Shown: in pieces, positions 15,561 to 24,355 of the stretch | How the letters are laid out: each line of letters opens with the position of its first letter | Position numbering within the stretch: position 1 is the first letter of the stretch | Made by a program: the position numbers and the translations under genes | The notes under the pieces: model-generated | Told to the model about the DNA's origin: nothing | Database searches by the model: none | Seen by the model: the letters and a program-made list of their open reading frames with translations, nothing else | Source of the DNA: Microbacterium sp. CH12i | GTDB lineage: Bacteria > Actinomycetota > Actinomycetes > Actinomycetales > Microbacteriaceae | Length of the DNA stretch: 64,000 bases | Assembly (NCBI RefSeq): GCF_000685355.1 | Contig: NZ_JHET01000010.1 | Location: forward strand, 372,001 to 436,000 | Direction: 5' to 3'

Positions 15561-17344
15561 TCAGCGCGACTGGGCCTTCGGCTTCACCGCTTTCGCCTTC
15601 TGCAGAAGAGATTCCTGATGGCGTCGGTTTCGCACATCATCCTTCCGGAGGCTTCGCCCCTCGGAAAGAACAGTCTGAAACTGCTCCGTGGCAAGCTCCA
15701 TCGCCTTGGAGATGGCGAATTCGATCCGGTCAGAATCGGTGACCTTGAACTGGACCTTCTTAGCCGCAACAAGCCGGCGCCTCGCGGACTCGAGGTCACC
15801 CGCTTCGAACACCGACGCTATCTGCGGATTGATGATGACAGAGACCATCATGGCAATGTGATGCTTCGCCGCCTTCAGAGTTGTGGAGTCGGGAGTGCGA
15901 GCGAAGTATCGATCCACCCGGTAGAGGAGCCAGGCTGCGTAGTAATACGCCTCGACTGAGTAGTTGCCCCAGACGAAGGAATCCTCGGCTTCGAGTTCCT
16001 TCGGGGAACCAATCGCTCGGAAGGATTCGCCGAAGAGGGTGGCGGCGACGGCGCGGTTGAGCTCCGGAGTAGTGACGACGCGCGTCCTCGGAAAGTCGAG
16101 TGCCGCGTGCTGGATCTGACGCAGGTATCGCAGGCCATCGGCACCTGACTGAGTGAAATACTCCTCGACGTCCTTGGCTGTCTGAGAACTCGCCTGGATG
16201 TCCGTCGAACCGATCGGAGTTTGGAGGTTGGTGGCAATCGCGACGCTCGTCCTCACTCTTGCATCGTCTGAACTGACGATCTTCACTGGAATCCAAAGAT
16301 CGGACAAGAGTTCCGGCTTCTCTTTGACCGCCTCACTCGCCGCCCACCTCACCAGCTGGTGACTCGTCTGCCCACCGTTTACGATCTGATAGCCAGATAT
16401 GAAGAATTTGTCTCCGGCTCCCCTGAGTGAGCTAGCGATGATGGTGAGACCGTTGTTCAGGAACGGAAACTGCTCACGCTCCTCACTCTGGAGGGTTCGA
16501 GTGATGCGGGTGTTGACGGTGTTGTGCGCACCGAGATCCAGCCGCACGTTGTCATCGAAAATACCGGGCCTGATGGAACCAGTCTCGTCCGTCAATAACT
16601 TCAGAGCCTCCGCGCCAGACAGTAGCCCGATGTAGGCCTCACTCACGCGTTCCGTGGCGGGGATGGTCTGTCGCTTCGTGAAGTCGAAACGGACGTTTTG
16701 TGGCCCGTGTCGTTCCTTCAGCTTCGCCGCGAGCGCATCGTGTCCGTGAGTTTTCAACTCGAACGGCTCCGAATACACCCCTAGTTCTTTGATCCGGCGA
16801 ACCGCTCGGTGACCTGGAGTTCCTTGCGAGCATCAGCCCCGTCGTGTCCACTGGTCGTGACGTAGAACACCTCGCACGGGATTCGCGTTTCCTGGAACTT
16901 GTCACCGTTCTCGGCGATCTTGTCGATCAACGCGGCGAGGTCGACTAGGGCGGCAGGGAGATTAATATTCTGCGGGTTGATCGCATACTTCGTGACTGAC
17001 TCGATCCCGTGGAGAAACTTCGAGATCAGCTTTGTGTCGTAGGACTCACTCGTCTTCGCCTGGATGAAAACGACGCGCGCGGTATTCGAGATCTGCTCTG
17101 AGATCAGTTCTTCGATCTCCGACGGTTCGAATACAAGCTGCCCGTTCACGACCACGGCGGCGATGTCGATTCCCTCGTCCGACCCTCCTCCGCGCACGGA
17201 CCGCTCGATCTTCCCCACATCGTCTCGCAGGTAGGGATAAAGATAGTTGGCCGCGACGTAGAGCTCGAACTGCTTATCCTCCGATACCGCGAAGCCGAAG
17301 TCGCGCGCAAACTTGGCGACACGTTTACCCGTAAGAGTGTGCAT
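15561..17344 (-). CDS. AIPR-family phage-resistance protein, apparent 1-base slip
   Basis: Two adjoining frames together make one AIPR (abortive infection phage resistance) protein. The upstream part (17344-16781, 187 residues) has a PD-(D/E)xK nuclease-like core: G-S-D-E-G-I-D-I-A and V-V-F-I-Q-A-K-T-S. The downstream part (from GTG 16778, 405 residues) has the AIPR signature: F-D-D-N-V-R-L-D-L-G, F-P-F-L-N-N-G-L-T-I-I and Y-Q-I-V-N-G-G-Q-T-S-H-Q. Restoring one A to the run at 16788-16790 joins them as S-K-E-L-G-V-Y-S-E-P-F, giving about 594 residues, normal for the family. As written, TAG and GTG are 2 bases apart, so a genuine two-subunit form cannot be excluded. Start ATG 17344 follows AAGGGGAAAG. 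The 2.4-kb island lacks the GGATGC/GCATCC hexamers found elsewhere. Confidence 0.75.
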
Positions 17345-17554
17345 CTTTCCCCTTGATCAGCGACGGCGGTGATCCTCATCCCGTTGTTGCACTGATACTA
17401 GCGTCGGGTCAGCGGATCAGGTGTTGGGCGATGAAGCCGCAAGCTACCGAAGGCGTTTCAGCGTCGTGCGAATAGGCTCAGCGGCGACAGTCGACAGTTT
17501 CAGGCGGCCACACGATCCCGATGCATGATCGAACCATCTCGCAGTCTGAGACGC

Positions 17555-18607
17555 TCAGATCGCGTCGCCGTGCACCGGTCCCTCGGTGTTCGACTTCCAG
17601 CCGAGCTCAGGCGCGACGTACTTCGCGAACGACTCGAGCACGTGCAGGTTGTAGTCCACGCCCAACTGGTTGGGGACGGTCAGCATCAGAGTGTCAGCGG
17701 CCATGACCGCCTCGTCCGCGAGCAACTGCTCGATGAGGGCATCCGGCTCGGCGGCATAGGTCTTGCCGAAGGTCGAGCGCATGCCGTCGATGATGCCGAT
17801 CTGGTCACCGCTCTCGGCGGAACGGAGGCCAAAGTACGCCCGGTCCATATCCGAGATAAGCGGGAAGACACTGCGGCTGACCGAGACGCGAGGGGTTCCA
17901 GTGTGGCCCGCATCCTTGTATGCCGCGCGATACAGATCGATCTGCTCTCGCTGCAACTGGTCGAACGGCACACCGGTCGCCTCAGTGAGCAGGGTCGAAC
18001 TCATCAGGTTGAGACCCTTTCGGCCGGTCTCTTCCGCGGTCGCGCGTGAACCGGAGCCCCACCAGATGTGATCGCGCAGGGTCTCAGAGCGCGGCTCGAT
18101 TGCCAAGTATCGGCCCTCACCGACCTGCTTCGGGTCTCCGGGGGCGACACCTGCGCCATCGATCGCCTCGAGGAACAGCTCGAACTTGTCACGGGCGAGA
18201 TCGGCGCCTCGCGGGTCTTCAGAGCCGACATAGCCGAAAGATTCGTAACCGCGGAGAGCAGTCTCGGGTGAACCACGGCTCACGCCGAGCGCGATGCGTC
18301 CGCGGGCGATCAGGTCGAGGGCTGCGGCCTCTTCGGCAAACTGCAGCGGGTTCTCGTAGCGCATATCGATGACGCCGGTGCCGACCTCGATGCGCTCGGT
18401 CTTGGCTGCCATCGCCGCGAGCAGTGGCATCGGCGACGCCGACTGGCGAGCGAAATGGTGAACGCGCACGTAGGCGCCGTTGACCCCGATCTCATCCGCG
18501 CCGACCGCGAGGTCGATCGTCTGGTGCAGCATGTCGCCGGCCGTGCGTGTACCAGAGCCGGGCACGGGCGCGTAGTGCCCAAACGAGAGAAATCCGAAAG
18601 CCTTCAT
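17555..18607 (-). CDS. LLM-class flavin-dependent oxidoreductase
   Basis: A 350-residue luciferase-like monooxygenase-fold enzyme that uses reduced flavin. The start K-A-F-G-F-L-S-F-G-H-Y, A-Y-V-R-V-H-H-F-A-R near residue 52, V-G-T-G-V-I-D-M-R-Y-E-N-P near 84, R-G-R-I-A-L-G-V-S-R-G-S-P near 112 and W-W-G-S-G-S-R near 185 are typical. The substrate is not evident. ATG 18607 is chosen over an in-frame start 11 codons earlier because the family begins with M-K-A-F-G-F-L-S. It is separated by 210 bases from the AIPR start. Confidence 0.85.
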   Translation of the reverse strand: MKAFGFLSFGHYAPVPGSGTRTAGDMLHQTIDLAVGADEIGVNGAYVRVHHFARQSASPMPLLAAMAAKTERIEVGTGVIDMRYENPLQFAEEAAALDLIARGRIALGVSRGSPETALRGYESFGYVGSEDPRGADLARDKFELFLEAIDGAGVAPGDPKQVGEGRYLAIEPRSETLRDHIWWGSGSRATAEETGRKGLNLMSSTLLTEATGVPFDQLQREQIDLYRAAYKDAGHTGTPRVSVSRSVFPLISDMDRAYFGLRSAESGDQIGIIDGMRSTFGKTYAAEPDALIEQLLADEAVMAADTLMLTVPNQLGVDYNLHVLESFAKYVAPELGWKSNTEGPVHGDAI

Positions 18608-18655
18608 GATTTCATGCAACCGAATGGATACCGGTGGCATTCCCGACCGCCATGA

Positions 18656-20197
18656 TCAATCCGCAACGAGAAATCCGTCCAGCACCAGCTGCCGCACGCG
18701 CGGCTCGAGTTCAGCCCACAGATCAGAAAGCCGCACCTCGAACAGATCGGCGAGGGCAGCGACAATCTGCGTGACCGTGAGTTCACCGTCGCACGCACCG
18801 ACGAGCCCGGCGAGCGCAGGATCGACCGAAAGCGTGCGCCCGAACCCACCGCCCTGCCGCAGCTCGATGACGCTCGGATCATCATCGCCCGGCATGTAAT
18901 GCCGCGCCTCAGTAACGTCGGGTGCGGTGATGAGAATCGAAGGGATGCCGTCGGCCAAAGAGTCATGCGCAGCGAGCCCACTGTGCAGAGCTCGCCCGGG
19001 GGCGGAGAGTGGCTGCGACACCCGCTCGAAACGCCGAAGTCGCGGTGCATCCGCGGACTCCGGGCGCCGCAGCAGCACATACCCGAACCCGATCGCCGTG
19101 ACCTGGCGTTCGGTGAAATCGTCGAGCCACGCGGCCAGCATCCGATCGAACGCGGCATCTCGCGGAGTCGTGCCACCATCGCGAATCCACAGTTCGGCAT
19201 AGCCGAGCGGGGTAAGCTCCTCGCGCTCGACGACCCAGGCGTCGAGGCTGTCATCGATCCACGACTCGAGGCGGTCAAGGCCCGAGGCCGCTTGCGAACC
19301 CGCGCCCGCCTGCGAAAGGGACTCCCAGTTGCCGAGCAGCTGCGCAATCCCACCCTCGGCGAGATGCGCGGGCACCGCACGAACGAACTGCTCGACGAGC
19401 GCATCGCCGATGAGTCCACCGTCGCGGTATTCGTACGCGGTCACGCCATCCACTCGCGGCGTGATCACGAAGGGCGGGTTGGAAACGATCAGATCGAACT
19501 CCTCGCCAGCGACGGGCTCGAACATACTGCCCACCCGGAACGTGATGTTCTCGACCCCGTTCAGGCGGGCATTGAGCTCGGCGAACGCAAGAGCGCGCGC
19601 CGAGATGTCGGTTGCGACTACCTCTCGGGCATGCCGGGCGACGAGCAGGGCTTGGATGCCGCATCCTGTGCCGAGGTCGAGCGCGCGGTCGATTGGTGCC
19701 GGCACGATCAGCTCGGCCAGCGTGCGTGAGGCTCCGCCCACGCCGAGCACGTGGTCAGCGGGCAATTCCGTGCCGAGGGCCAGTTCATCGAGATCGCTGG
19801 CGATCCACCACTCCCCCACACCCTCGGCATCAACGAAGGATTGCGGGTGAATCATCGCAATCGGCGCGATCTCATCACTGGCCTCTGAAACCAGCGCAAG
19901 ACCAAGTGCGACCAGCCCCTCGACCCCGAGCCGCGGAAGCGCCGCCGCGACAGATGCGAGCGGCTGCGGCATCCCGAGCACGAAGAGTCGACCGAGCGTT
20001 GCCAGAACTCCCGAATCACCAGCGATGGCGCGCAGTAACGGCTCTCGCACACCGCGCCCCAACGCGTCGTCCTCTTCTTCGCCCCACAGTCGACGGAGCG
20101 GTTCAGAACGGAAGTCGGCAGCATCCAGATCGGCCGCGAGAGCGGCGACAAGTGCGGGATGCGGCATGGGCGGAAGAGCGTCGGACACGGCCGTCAC
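18656..20197 (-). CDS. SAM-dependent methyltransferase with N-terminal helical domain
   Basis: A 513-residue protein of actinobacterial type with three parts: an all-helical N-terminal domain of about 100 residues; a class I methyltransferase core with A-L-D-L-G-T-G-C-G-I-Q near residue 172 and catalytic N-P-P-F-V near 240; and a C-terminal extension of about 200 residues. N-P-P-F is the motif of enzymes that methylate exocyclic or side-chain nitrogens (HemK, RlmG, adenine methylases), so an rRNA, protein or DNA target is possible. It runs divergently from the DUF6049 gene. Confidence 0.8.
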   Translation of the reverse strand: MTAVSDALPPMPHPALVAALAADLDAADFRSEPLRRLWGEEEDDALGRGVREPLLRAIAGDSGVLATLGRLFVLGMPQPLASVAAALPRLGVEGLVALGLALVSEASDEIAPIAMIHPQSFVDAEGVGEWWIASDLDELALGTELPADHVLGVGGASRTLAELIVPAPIDRALDLGTGCGIQALLVARHAREVVATDISARALAFAELNARLNGVENITFRVGSMFEPVAGEEFDLIVSNPPFVITPRVDGVTAYEYRDGGLIGDALVEQFVRAVPAHLAEGGIAQLLGNWESLSQAGAGSQAASGLDRLESWIDDSLDAWVVEREELTPLGYAELWIRDGGTTPRDAAFDRMLAAWLDDFTERQVTAIGFGYVLLRRPESADAPRLRRFERVSQPLSAPGRALHSGLAAHDSLADGIPSILITAPDVTEARHYMPGDDDPSVIELRQGGGFGRTLSVDPALAGLVGACDGELTVTQIVAALADLFEVRLSDLWAELEPRVRQLVLDGFLVAD

Positions 20198-20295
20198 TCT
20201 ACGCGCCTTCAGGGTTCACTCGTGGTGCCAGCCTAGAATCGCAGGGTCACAACTCACGGGCCGCCCGCCATGGCGCCCGAGGAAGACCAGAGACT

Positions 20296-22461
20296 TTGAT
20301 CAGCCCCCGAACAGGTCGTCGCGCGCGCGCTCAACGCAGTGCACGCGGTTTTGTGGTGTTCGCTCTGGCCGCCGGACTCGCTCTCGCTCCGCAACTGACT
20401 TTTGCCGCGCCAGCATCCGCCGCTGCCAAGGACACCAGTGAGGGCGCCGTCGACATCGCACTCTCAACCGGCGCGCACGGCGTGATCCAGCCCGGTTCTT
20501 CACTGACAACGACCGTCACGATCACCAACAGCACAGACGAAGAGCTGTCGACCGGCCGTGTAACGGTCGAGCTCAATCGGACGCCCCTCCTCGATGGATC
20601 TGCGCTCGCCTCGTGGCTCGATTCTGGCGAAGCATCCGGATCTTTCGCGCCACTCGCTGCGGAGAACTCCGATCCGGTCACCGCATCCGATTCGTCCATC
20701 ACGTCGGTGTTCACGCCAGCGAGCGCTCTCGGCGCGCTTGCGGACGGCGTGTACCCGATTCGCGCCAAGCTCGCGGGCGCGACAACCGGAGACCTGCAGA
20801 ACGACACGTTCTCCTCGCAGAACATCACCGCAAGCAGCGTGCTCATCGTCGATTCGGGCGCAGCCGCCCAGGTGAGCGTGCTGGTACCGATCACCGCGAC
20901 GCCCGCCGATGGAGGCCTCCTCACCGCCGACGAGCTCACCGTTCTCACCGCCTCAGATGGCGCTCTCACTGCTGGCGCTCTCACTGCACAGCTCGACGGG
21001 GTCGCCGGGACGTCGGCGGCACTCGCCGTCGACCCGCTGATTCCCGCGGCAATCCGCGCCCTCGGCACTGCGGCGCCCCTCAGCGCAACCGACTGGCTCA
21101 CCCGCCTGGATGCCCTCCCCAACGAGCGCTTCGCGCTGCAGCTCGGCGATGCGGATGCCACAGTGCAGGCGCGAGCGGGCCTACCGGAGCTGCTCGCTCC
21201 ACTGTCGCTTGCGCCGTACCTCAACGATGCGAACTTCATCGAAAGCAGTGGCGGGGCGACGCCATCCCCCACGCCATCTGCCACCCCGTCTGGCGCCCCG
21301 ACGGAGCCGGTGCTGCCGACGAACGCAGAGCTCACCGCTCTTCGCTCGGCCGCCCCCGGCATTGTCTGGCCCCTGGGTGACGTCACCACCGCAGACCTCG
21401 CCACATTCAACGAGTACCTCGGTACCGATGTCACGACGGTGCTTCCGTCCACGTCACTCGCCGCGTACAGCAGTGCCCGTGTTGAAGTCGACTCCCACGA
21501 TGTTCTGGTGATGGATGCCGCGGCATCCGACGCACTGTCACGCGCCGCGGGAGACGCTGACGCGACCACACGCGAAGGCGACATCGCCGAGGGCATCGCC
21601 CACCTGTCCTTCACCCGCCCGCAGGCCTCACTCTTGGTGGGATTGGACCGCAACGAAACCCGCACGGCCGACGCGTTGCGCGAAACAATCCTGTCGGTCA
21701 CGACGATCGCCGCGCCGGTCGGGCTCAGCGAACTGCGTAACACCGTCCCGGCATCCGCGACCCTCGGCGACGCAACCGATGCGGCCAATGACGCCGTCAC
21801 CACACGCGTGACGATGCTGGGTAGTCTGCTGGCCGATGAAGCGCAGTTGACGGCATTTTCGTCAATCCTTGACGACACTCTTGTTTTGCGCTCACCCGAA
21901 CGGCTGCAGCTGATGCGCTTGATTGGTGTGGGCGTCGCCGATACCTACCCCGAGGATGCTGCCGCCCATCGCACCGCAACAACGAAGACGTTGAACGCAG
22001 TCGGAGTCCAACCACCGAGCCCGATTCAGCTCTTCACCTCTGCTGCGCCCCTGCCCGTATGGGTGCGCAACGATCTTCCATGGGCAGTGAACGTGACGCT
22101 GACGTCCACGCCCTCCGATGCGCGCCTGGACGTGCGGCCCACCACTGAGGTCGCGGCGCAGCCGGCCAGCAATACTCGCGTGAAGGTGCCCGTCGAGGCG
22201 CGCGTGGGCAGCGGCGATCTCACCGTCGAATTCAGCCTCGCCTCTCCCACCGGCGTGCCCGTCGGCGTCGACCAGTCGGCGACCGTCGCGGTACGTGCAG
22301 AGTGGGAGAACATCGGCCTCGGCATCCTCGGCGGCATGATCGCCCTGCTACTCATCCTCGGTATCGTGCGCACCGTCGTGCGGCGCCGCAAGGATCGTGA
22401 CGGTGAAGCGGATGCCGAATTCGAAACGGATGCCACGCCTGACGAGTCAACGAAAGAATAA
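20296..22461 (+). CDS. DUF6049 secreted membrane-anchored protein
   Basis: A 721-residue envelope protein equivalent to Rv3909. It has an Arg-rich start, a signal peptide ending near A-P-A-S-A-A-A, a beta-sandwich domain (T-T-V-T-I-T-N-S-T-D-E-E-L), a polysaccharide-deacetylase-like middle, a late V-R-N-D-L-P-W-A-V-N-V-T-L domain, and one C-terminal membrane helix (I-G-L-G-I-L-G-G-M-I-A-L-L-L-I-L) with a charged cytoplasmic tail. The TTG at 20296 follows GAGGAAG and gives the right signal peptide. The gene normally stands directly upstream of murJ; here murJ is absent and trxB follows after 106 bases. The function is unknown but probably linked to cell-wall lipid II traffic. Confidence 0.8.
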   Translation: MISPRTGRRARAQRSARGFVVFALAAGLALAPQLTFAAPASAAAKDTSEGAVDIALSTGAHGVIQPGSSLTTTVTITNSTDEELSTGRVTVELNRTPLLDGSALASWLDSGEASGSFAPLAAENSDPVTASDSSITSVFTPASALGALADGVYPIRAKLAGATTGDLQNDTFSSQNITASSVLIVDSGAAAQVSVLVPITATPADGGLLTADELTVLTASDGALTAGALTAQLDGVAGTSAALAVDPLIPAAIRALGTAAPLSATDWLTRLDALPNERFALQLGDADATVQARAGLPELLAPLSLAPYLNDANFIESSGGATPSPTPSATPSGAPTEPVLPTNAELTALRSAAPGIVWPLGDVTTADLATFNEYLGTDVTTVLPSTSLAAYSSARVEVDSHDVLVMDAAASDALSRAAGDADATTREGDIAEGIAHLSFTRPQASLLVGLDRNETRTADALRETILSVTTIAAPVGLSELRNTVPASATLGDATDAANDAVTTRVTMLGSLLADEAQLTAFSSILDDTLVLRSPERLQLMRLIGVGVADTYPEDAAAHRTATTKTLNAVGVQPPSPIQLFTSAAPLPVWVRNDLPWAVNVTLTSTPSDARLDVRPTTEVAAQPASNTRVKVPVEARVGSGDLTVEFSLASPTGVPVGVDQSATVAVRAEWENIGLGILGGMIALLLILGIVRTVVRRRKDRDGEADAEFETDATPDESTKE

Positions 22462-22567
22462 CCGCGTCTGCGCATGAGACAACGCCTGTCCTCAGCGTCA
22501 TGGAATGCCTCGCGGTTACGATGGGTTGAAGCAGTGGAGCGTCCTGCCAGGCAAAGAGAGAGAGCAC

Positions 22568-23530
22568 ATGCGCAAGGTCATCATCATCGGCTCCGGTCCG
22601 GCCGGATTCACCGCCGCCATTTATGCGGCGCGCGCGAACCTCGAGCCGTTGCTCATCGCGAGTTCCGTCGAGGTCGGCGGAGAACTCATGAACACGACCG
22701 ACGTCGAGAACTACCCCGGCTTCCCTGAGGGCATCCAGGGTCCAGACCTCATGACGAAGTTCCAGGAGCAGGCCGAGAAGTTCGGCACCGAGGTCGTCTA
22801 CGACGATGTCACCTCGCTCGAGCTCGACGGACCGGTCAAGAAGGTCACGCTCGGCAGCGGAATCACCCACGAAGCACAGTCAGTGATCTATGCGACAGGC
22901 TCGGCGTACCGCAAACTCGGCATCGAGGGCGAAGAGCGCCTCTCGGGCTACGGCGTCTCGTGGTGCGCGACGTGCGATGGCTTCTTCTTCCGCGAGAAGA
23001 ACATCGCGGTCGTCGGCGGCGGCGACTCGGCGATGGAAGAAGCAACCTTCCTCACCCGCTTTGCGGACAAGGTCTACGTCATTCACCGCAAAGACACTCT
23101 GCGGGCATCCAAGATCATGCAGGACCGCGCTTTCGCGAACGAGAAGATCGAGTTCATCTGGAACAGCGAGGTCGCCGAGATCACCGGTGGCGACAGCGTC
23201 AACGGCGTGAAACTGCGCTCGACGGTCGATGGCTCAGAGAGTGAGCTTGTTTTGGATGGCGTCTTCGTCGCGATCGGCAACGACCCGCGCACACACCTCG
23301 TGCACGACAAGCTCGAGCTCACGCCCGAAGGCACCATCTGGGTCGACGGCCGCTCATCTCGCACATCTGTTCCGGGCGTCTTCGCCGCTGGTGACGTCAT
23401 CGACCCGACCTACCGTCAGGCGATCACCGCTGCCGGCTCTGGCACGGTCGCAGCTCTCGACGCCGAGCACTTCCTCGCGGCATCCGACGAGCAGCCGGCG
23501 TCATTAGCTACCGAGTCCGTCGCCGTCTAA
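22568..23530 (+). CDS. trxB: Thioredoxin reductase
   Basis: A 320-residue flavoenzyme that reduces thioredoxin with NADPH. FAD site I-I-G-S-G-P-A-G-F-T-A at residues 6-16, redox pair Cys133/Cys136 in W-C-A-T-C-D-G-F, NADPH site V-V-G-G-G-D-S-A-M-E-E near 153, and the C-terminal FAD motif G-V-F-A-A-G-D-V near 280. The ATG at 22568 is preceded by AGAGAGAG. It pairs with trxA 66 bases downstream, as in other actinobacteria. Confidence 0.97.
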   Translation: MRKVIIIGSGPAGFTAAIYAARANLEPLLIASSVEVGGELMNTTDVENYPGFPEGIQGPDLMTKFQEQAEKFGTEVVYDDVTSLELDGPVKKVTLGSGITHEAQSVIYATGSAYRKLGIEGEERLSGYGVSWCATCDGFFFREKNIAVVGGGDSAMEEATFLTRFADKVYVIHRKDTLRASKIMQDRAFANEKIEFIWNSEVAEITGGDSVNGVKLRSTVDGSESELVLDGVFVAIGNDPRTHLVHDKLELTPEGTIWVDGRSSRTSVPGVFAAGDVIDPTYRQAITAAGSGTVAALDAEHFLAASDEQPASLATESVAV

Positions 23531-23596
23531 CACCGGGAACACATTTCACTCGTCTGCTGTTGTAGCAGGGAGTTCCTCAATTCAAGGAGATATCTG

Positions 23597-23920
23597 ATGA
23601 CTGCCAAGGTAACGAGCCAGGCCACATGGGACCAGGACGTACTCCAGGCCGAAGGCCCCGTTCTGGTGGACTTCTGGGCCGAGTGGTGTGGTCCGTGTCG
23701 TATGGTCGCGCCGGTTCTCGACGCGATCCAGGCCGACAATCCAGACAAGATCACGATCGTCAAGCTCAACGTTGACGAGAACCCCGAGCTTGCAATGAAG
23801 TACCAGATCACGTCGATTCCGGCGATGAAGGTGTTCCAGGGCGGCGAGGTCAAGAAGACCATCATCGGCGCAAAGCCGAAGCCCGCTCTCGAGAAGGACC
23901 TCGCCGAGTTCATCGGCTAA
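23597..23920 (+). CDS. trxA: Thioredoxin
   Basis: A 107-residue thioredoxin with active site W-C-G-P-C (Cys31, Cys34), V-D-F-W-A before it, the cis-proline loop I-P-A-M-K near residue 75 and the usual C-terminal helix. It is the electron carrier for the reductase encoded just upstream. An AAGGAGA ribosome site lies 7 bases before the ATG. The cell-wall amidase gene cwlM that follows in Mycobacterium is not present. Confidence 0.97.
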   Translation: MTAKVTSQATWDQDVLQAEGPVLVDFWAEWCGPCRMVAPVLDAIQADNPDKITIVKLNVDENPELAMKYQITSIPAMKVFQGGEVKKTIIGAKPKPALEKDLAEFIG

Positions 23921-23941
23921 GTCCCCTCGCACTGCACTTCT

Positions 23942-23974
23942 GAAGCCCGTCTCTCCGCTGGAGGGGCGGGCTTC
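23942..23974 (+). terminator. Terminator of trxBA
   Basis: GAAGCCCG (23942-23949) pairs with CGGGCTTC (23967-23974); inner TCTCC/GGAG bases lengthen the stem. It is followed by GTTGTTTC and stands 22 bases after the trxA stop. Confidence 0.7.
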
Positions 23975-24010
23975 GTTGTTTCTACGCGGTTTCTCCGGTC
24001 GTTGTTGCGC

Positions 24011-24346
24011 TCAGGGGGCGTCGGCGATTGAGGCGTCCCACCGACGGTGGCGCGAGCCTTCGCCCAGCATCCCCCACACGGCACTCGTGAGCTCGGGGTA
24101 CTCCAGCGCGATCTGGCGCAGCACACGGTAGTGACGCGCGGCATTCGGTCGCACACCGTCATTTGCAGAAATGTTGTCGGCGCGCAGAAGGAACACGACG
24201 AGCTCATCGACGCTGGGAAGCTCTTCCATGAAGTCCCACGGGTCTTCACCGCTCAGCAGGCGCTCCTGGATGAGCACGGCAAGCTCGTCGGCCGCCTCGG
24301 CACGCAGCACTTCAAGGCTGGCGCGACGTGGAACAGCTTCTGACAT
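24011..24346 (-). CDS. Small conserved protein (Rv3916c position)
   Basis: A 111-residue acidic soluble protein, mostly helical, with L-L-S-G-E-D-P-W-D-F near residue 31 and H-Y-R-V-L-R-Q-I-A-L-E-Y-P near 71. It has no membrane segment or catalytic motif. Between trxA and parB, on the parB strand, it corresponds by position to Rv3916c of Mycobacterium, a conserved gene of unknown function. Nine bases separate its stop from the transporter's. Confidence 0.65.
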   Translation of the reverse strand: MSEAVPRRASLEVLRAEAADELAVLIQERLLSGEDPWDFMEELPSVDELVVFLLRADNISANDGVRPNAARHYRVLRQIALEYPELTSAVWGMLGEGSRHRRWDASIADAP

Positions 24347-24355
24347 GCATCCAGC

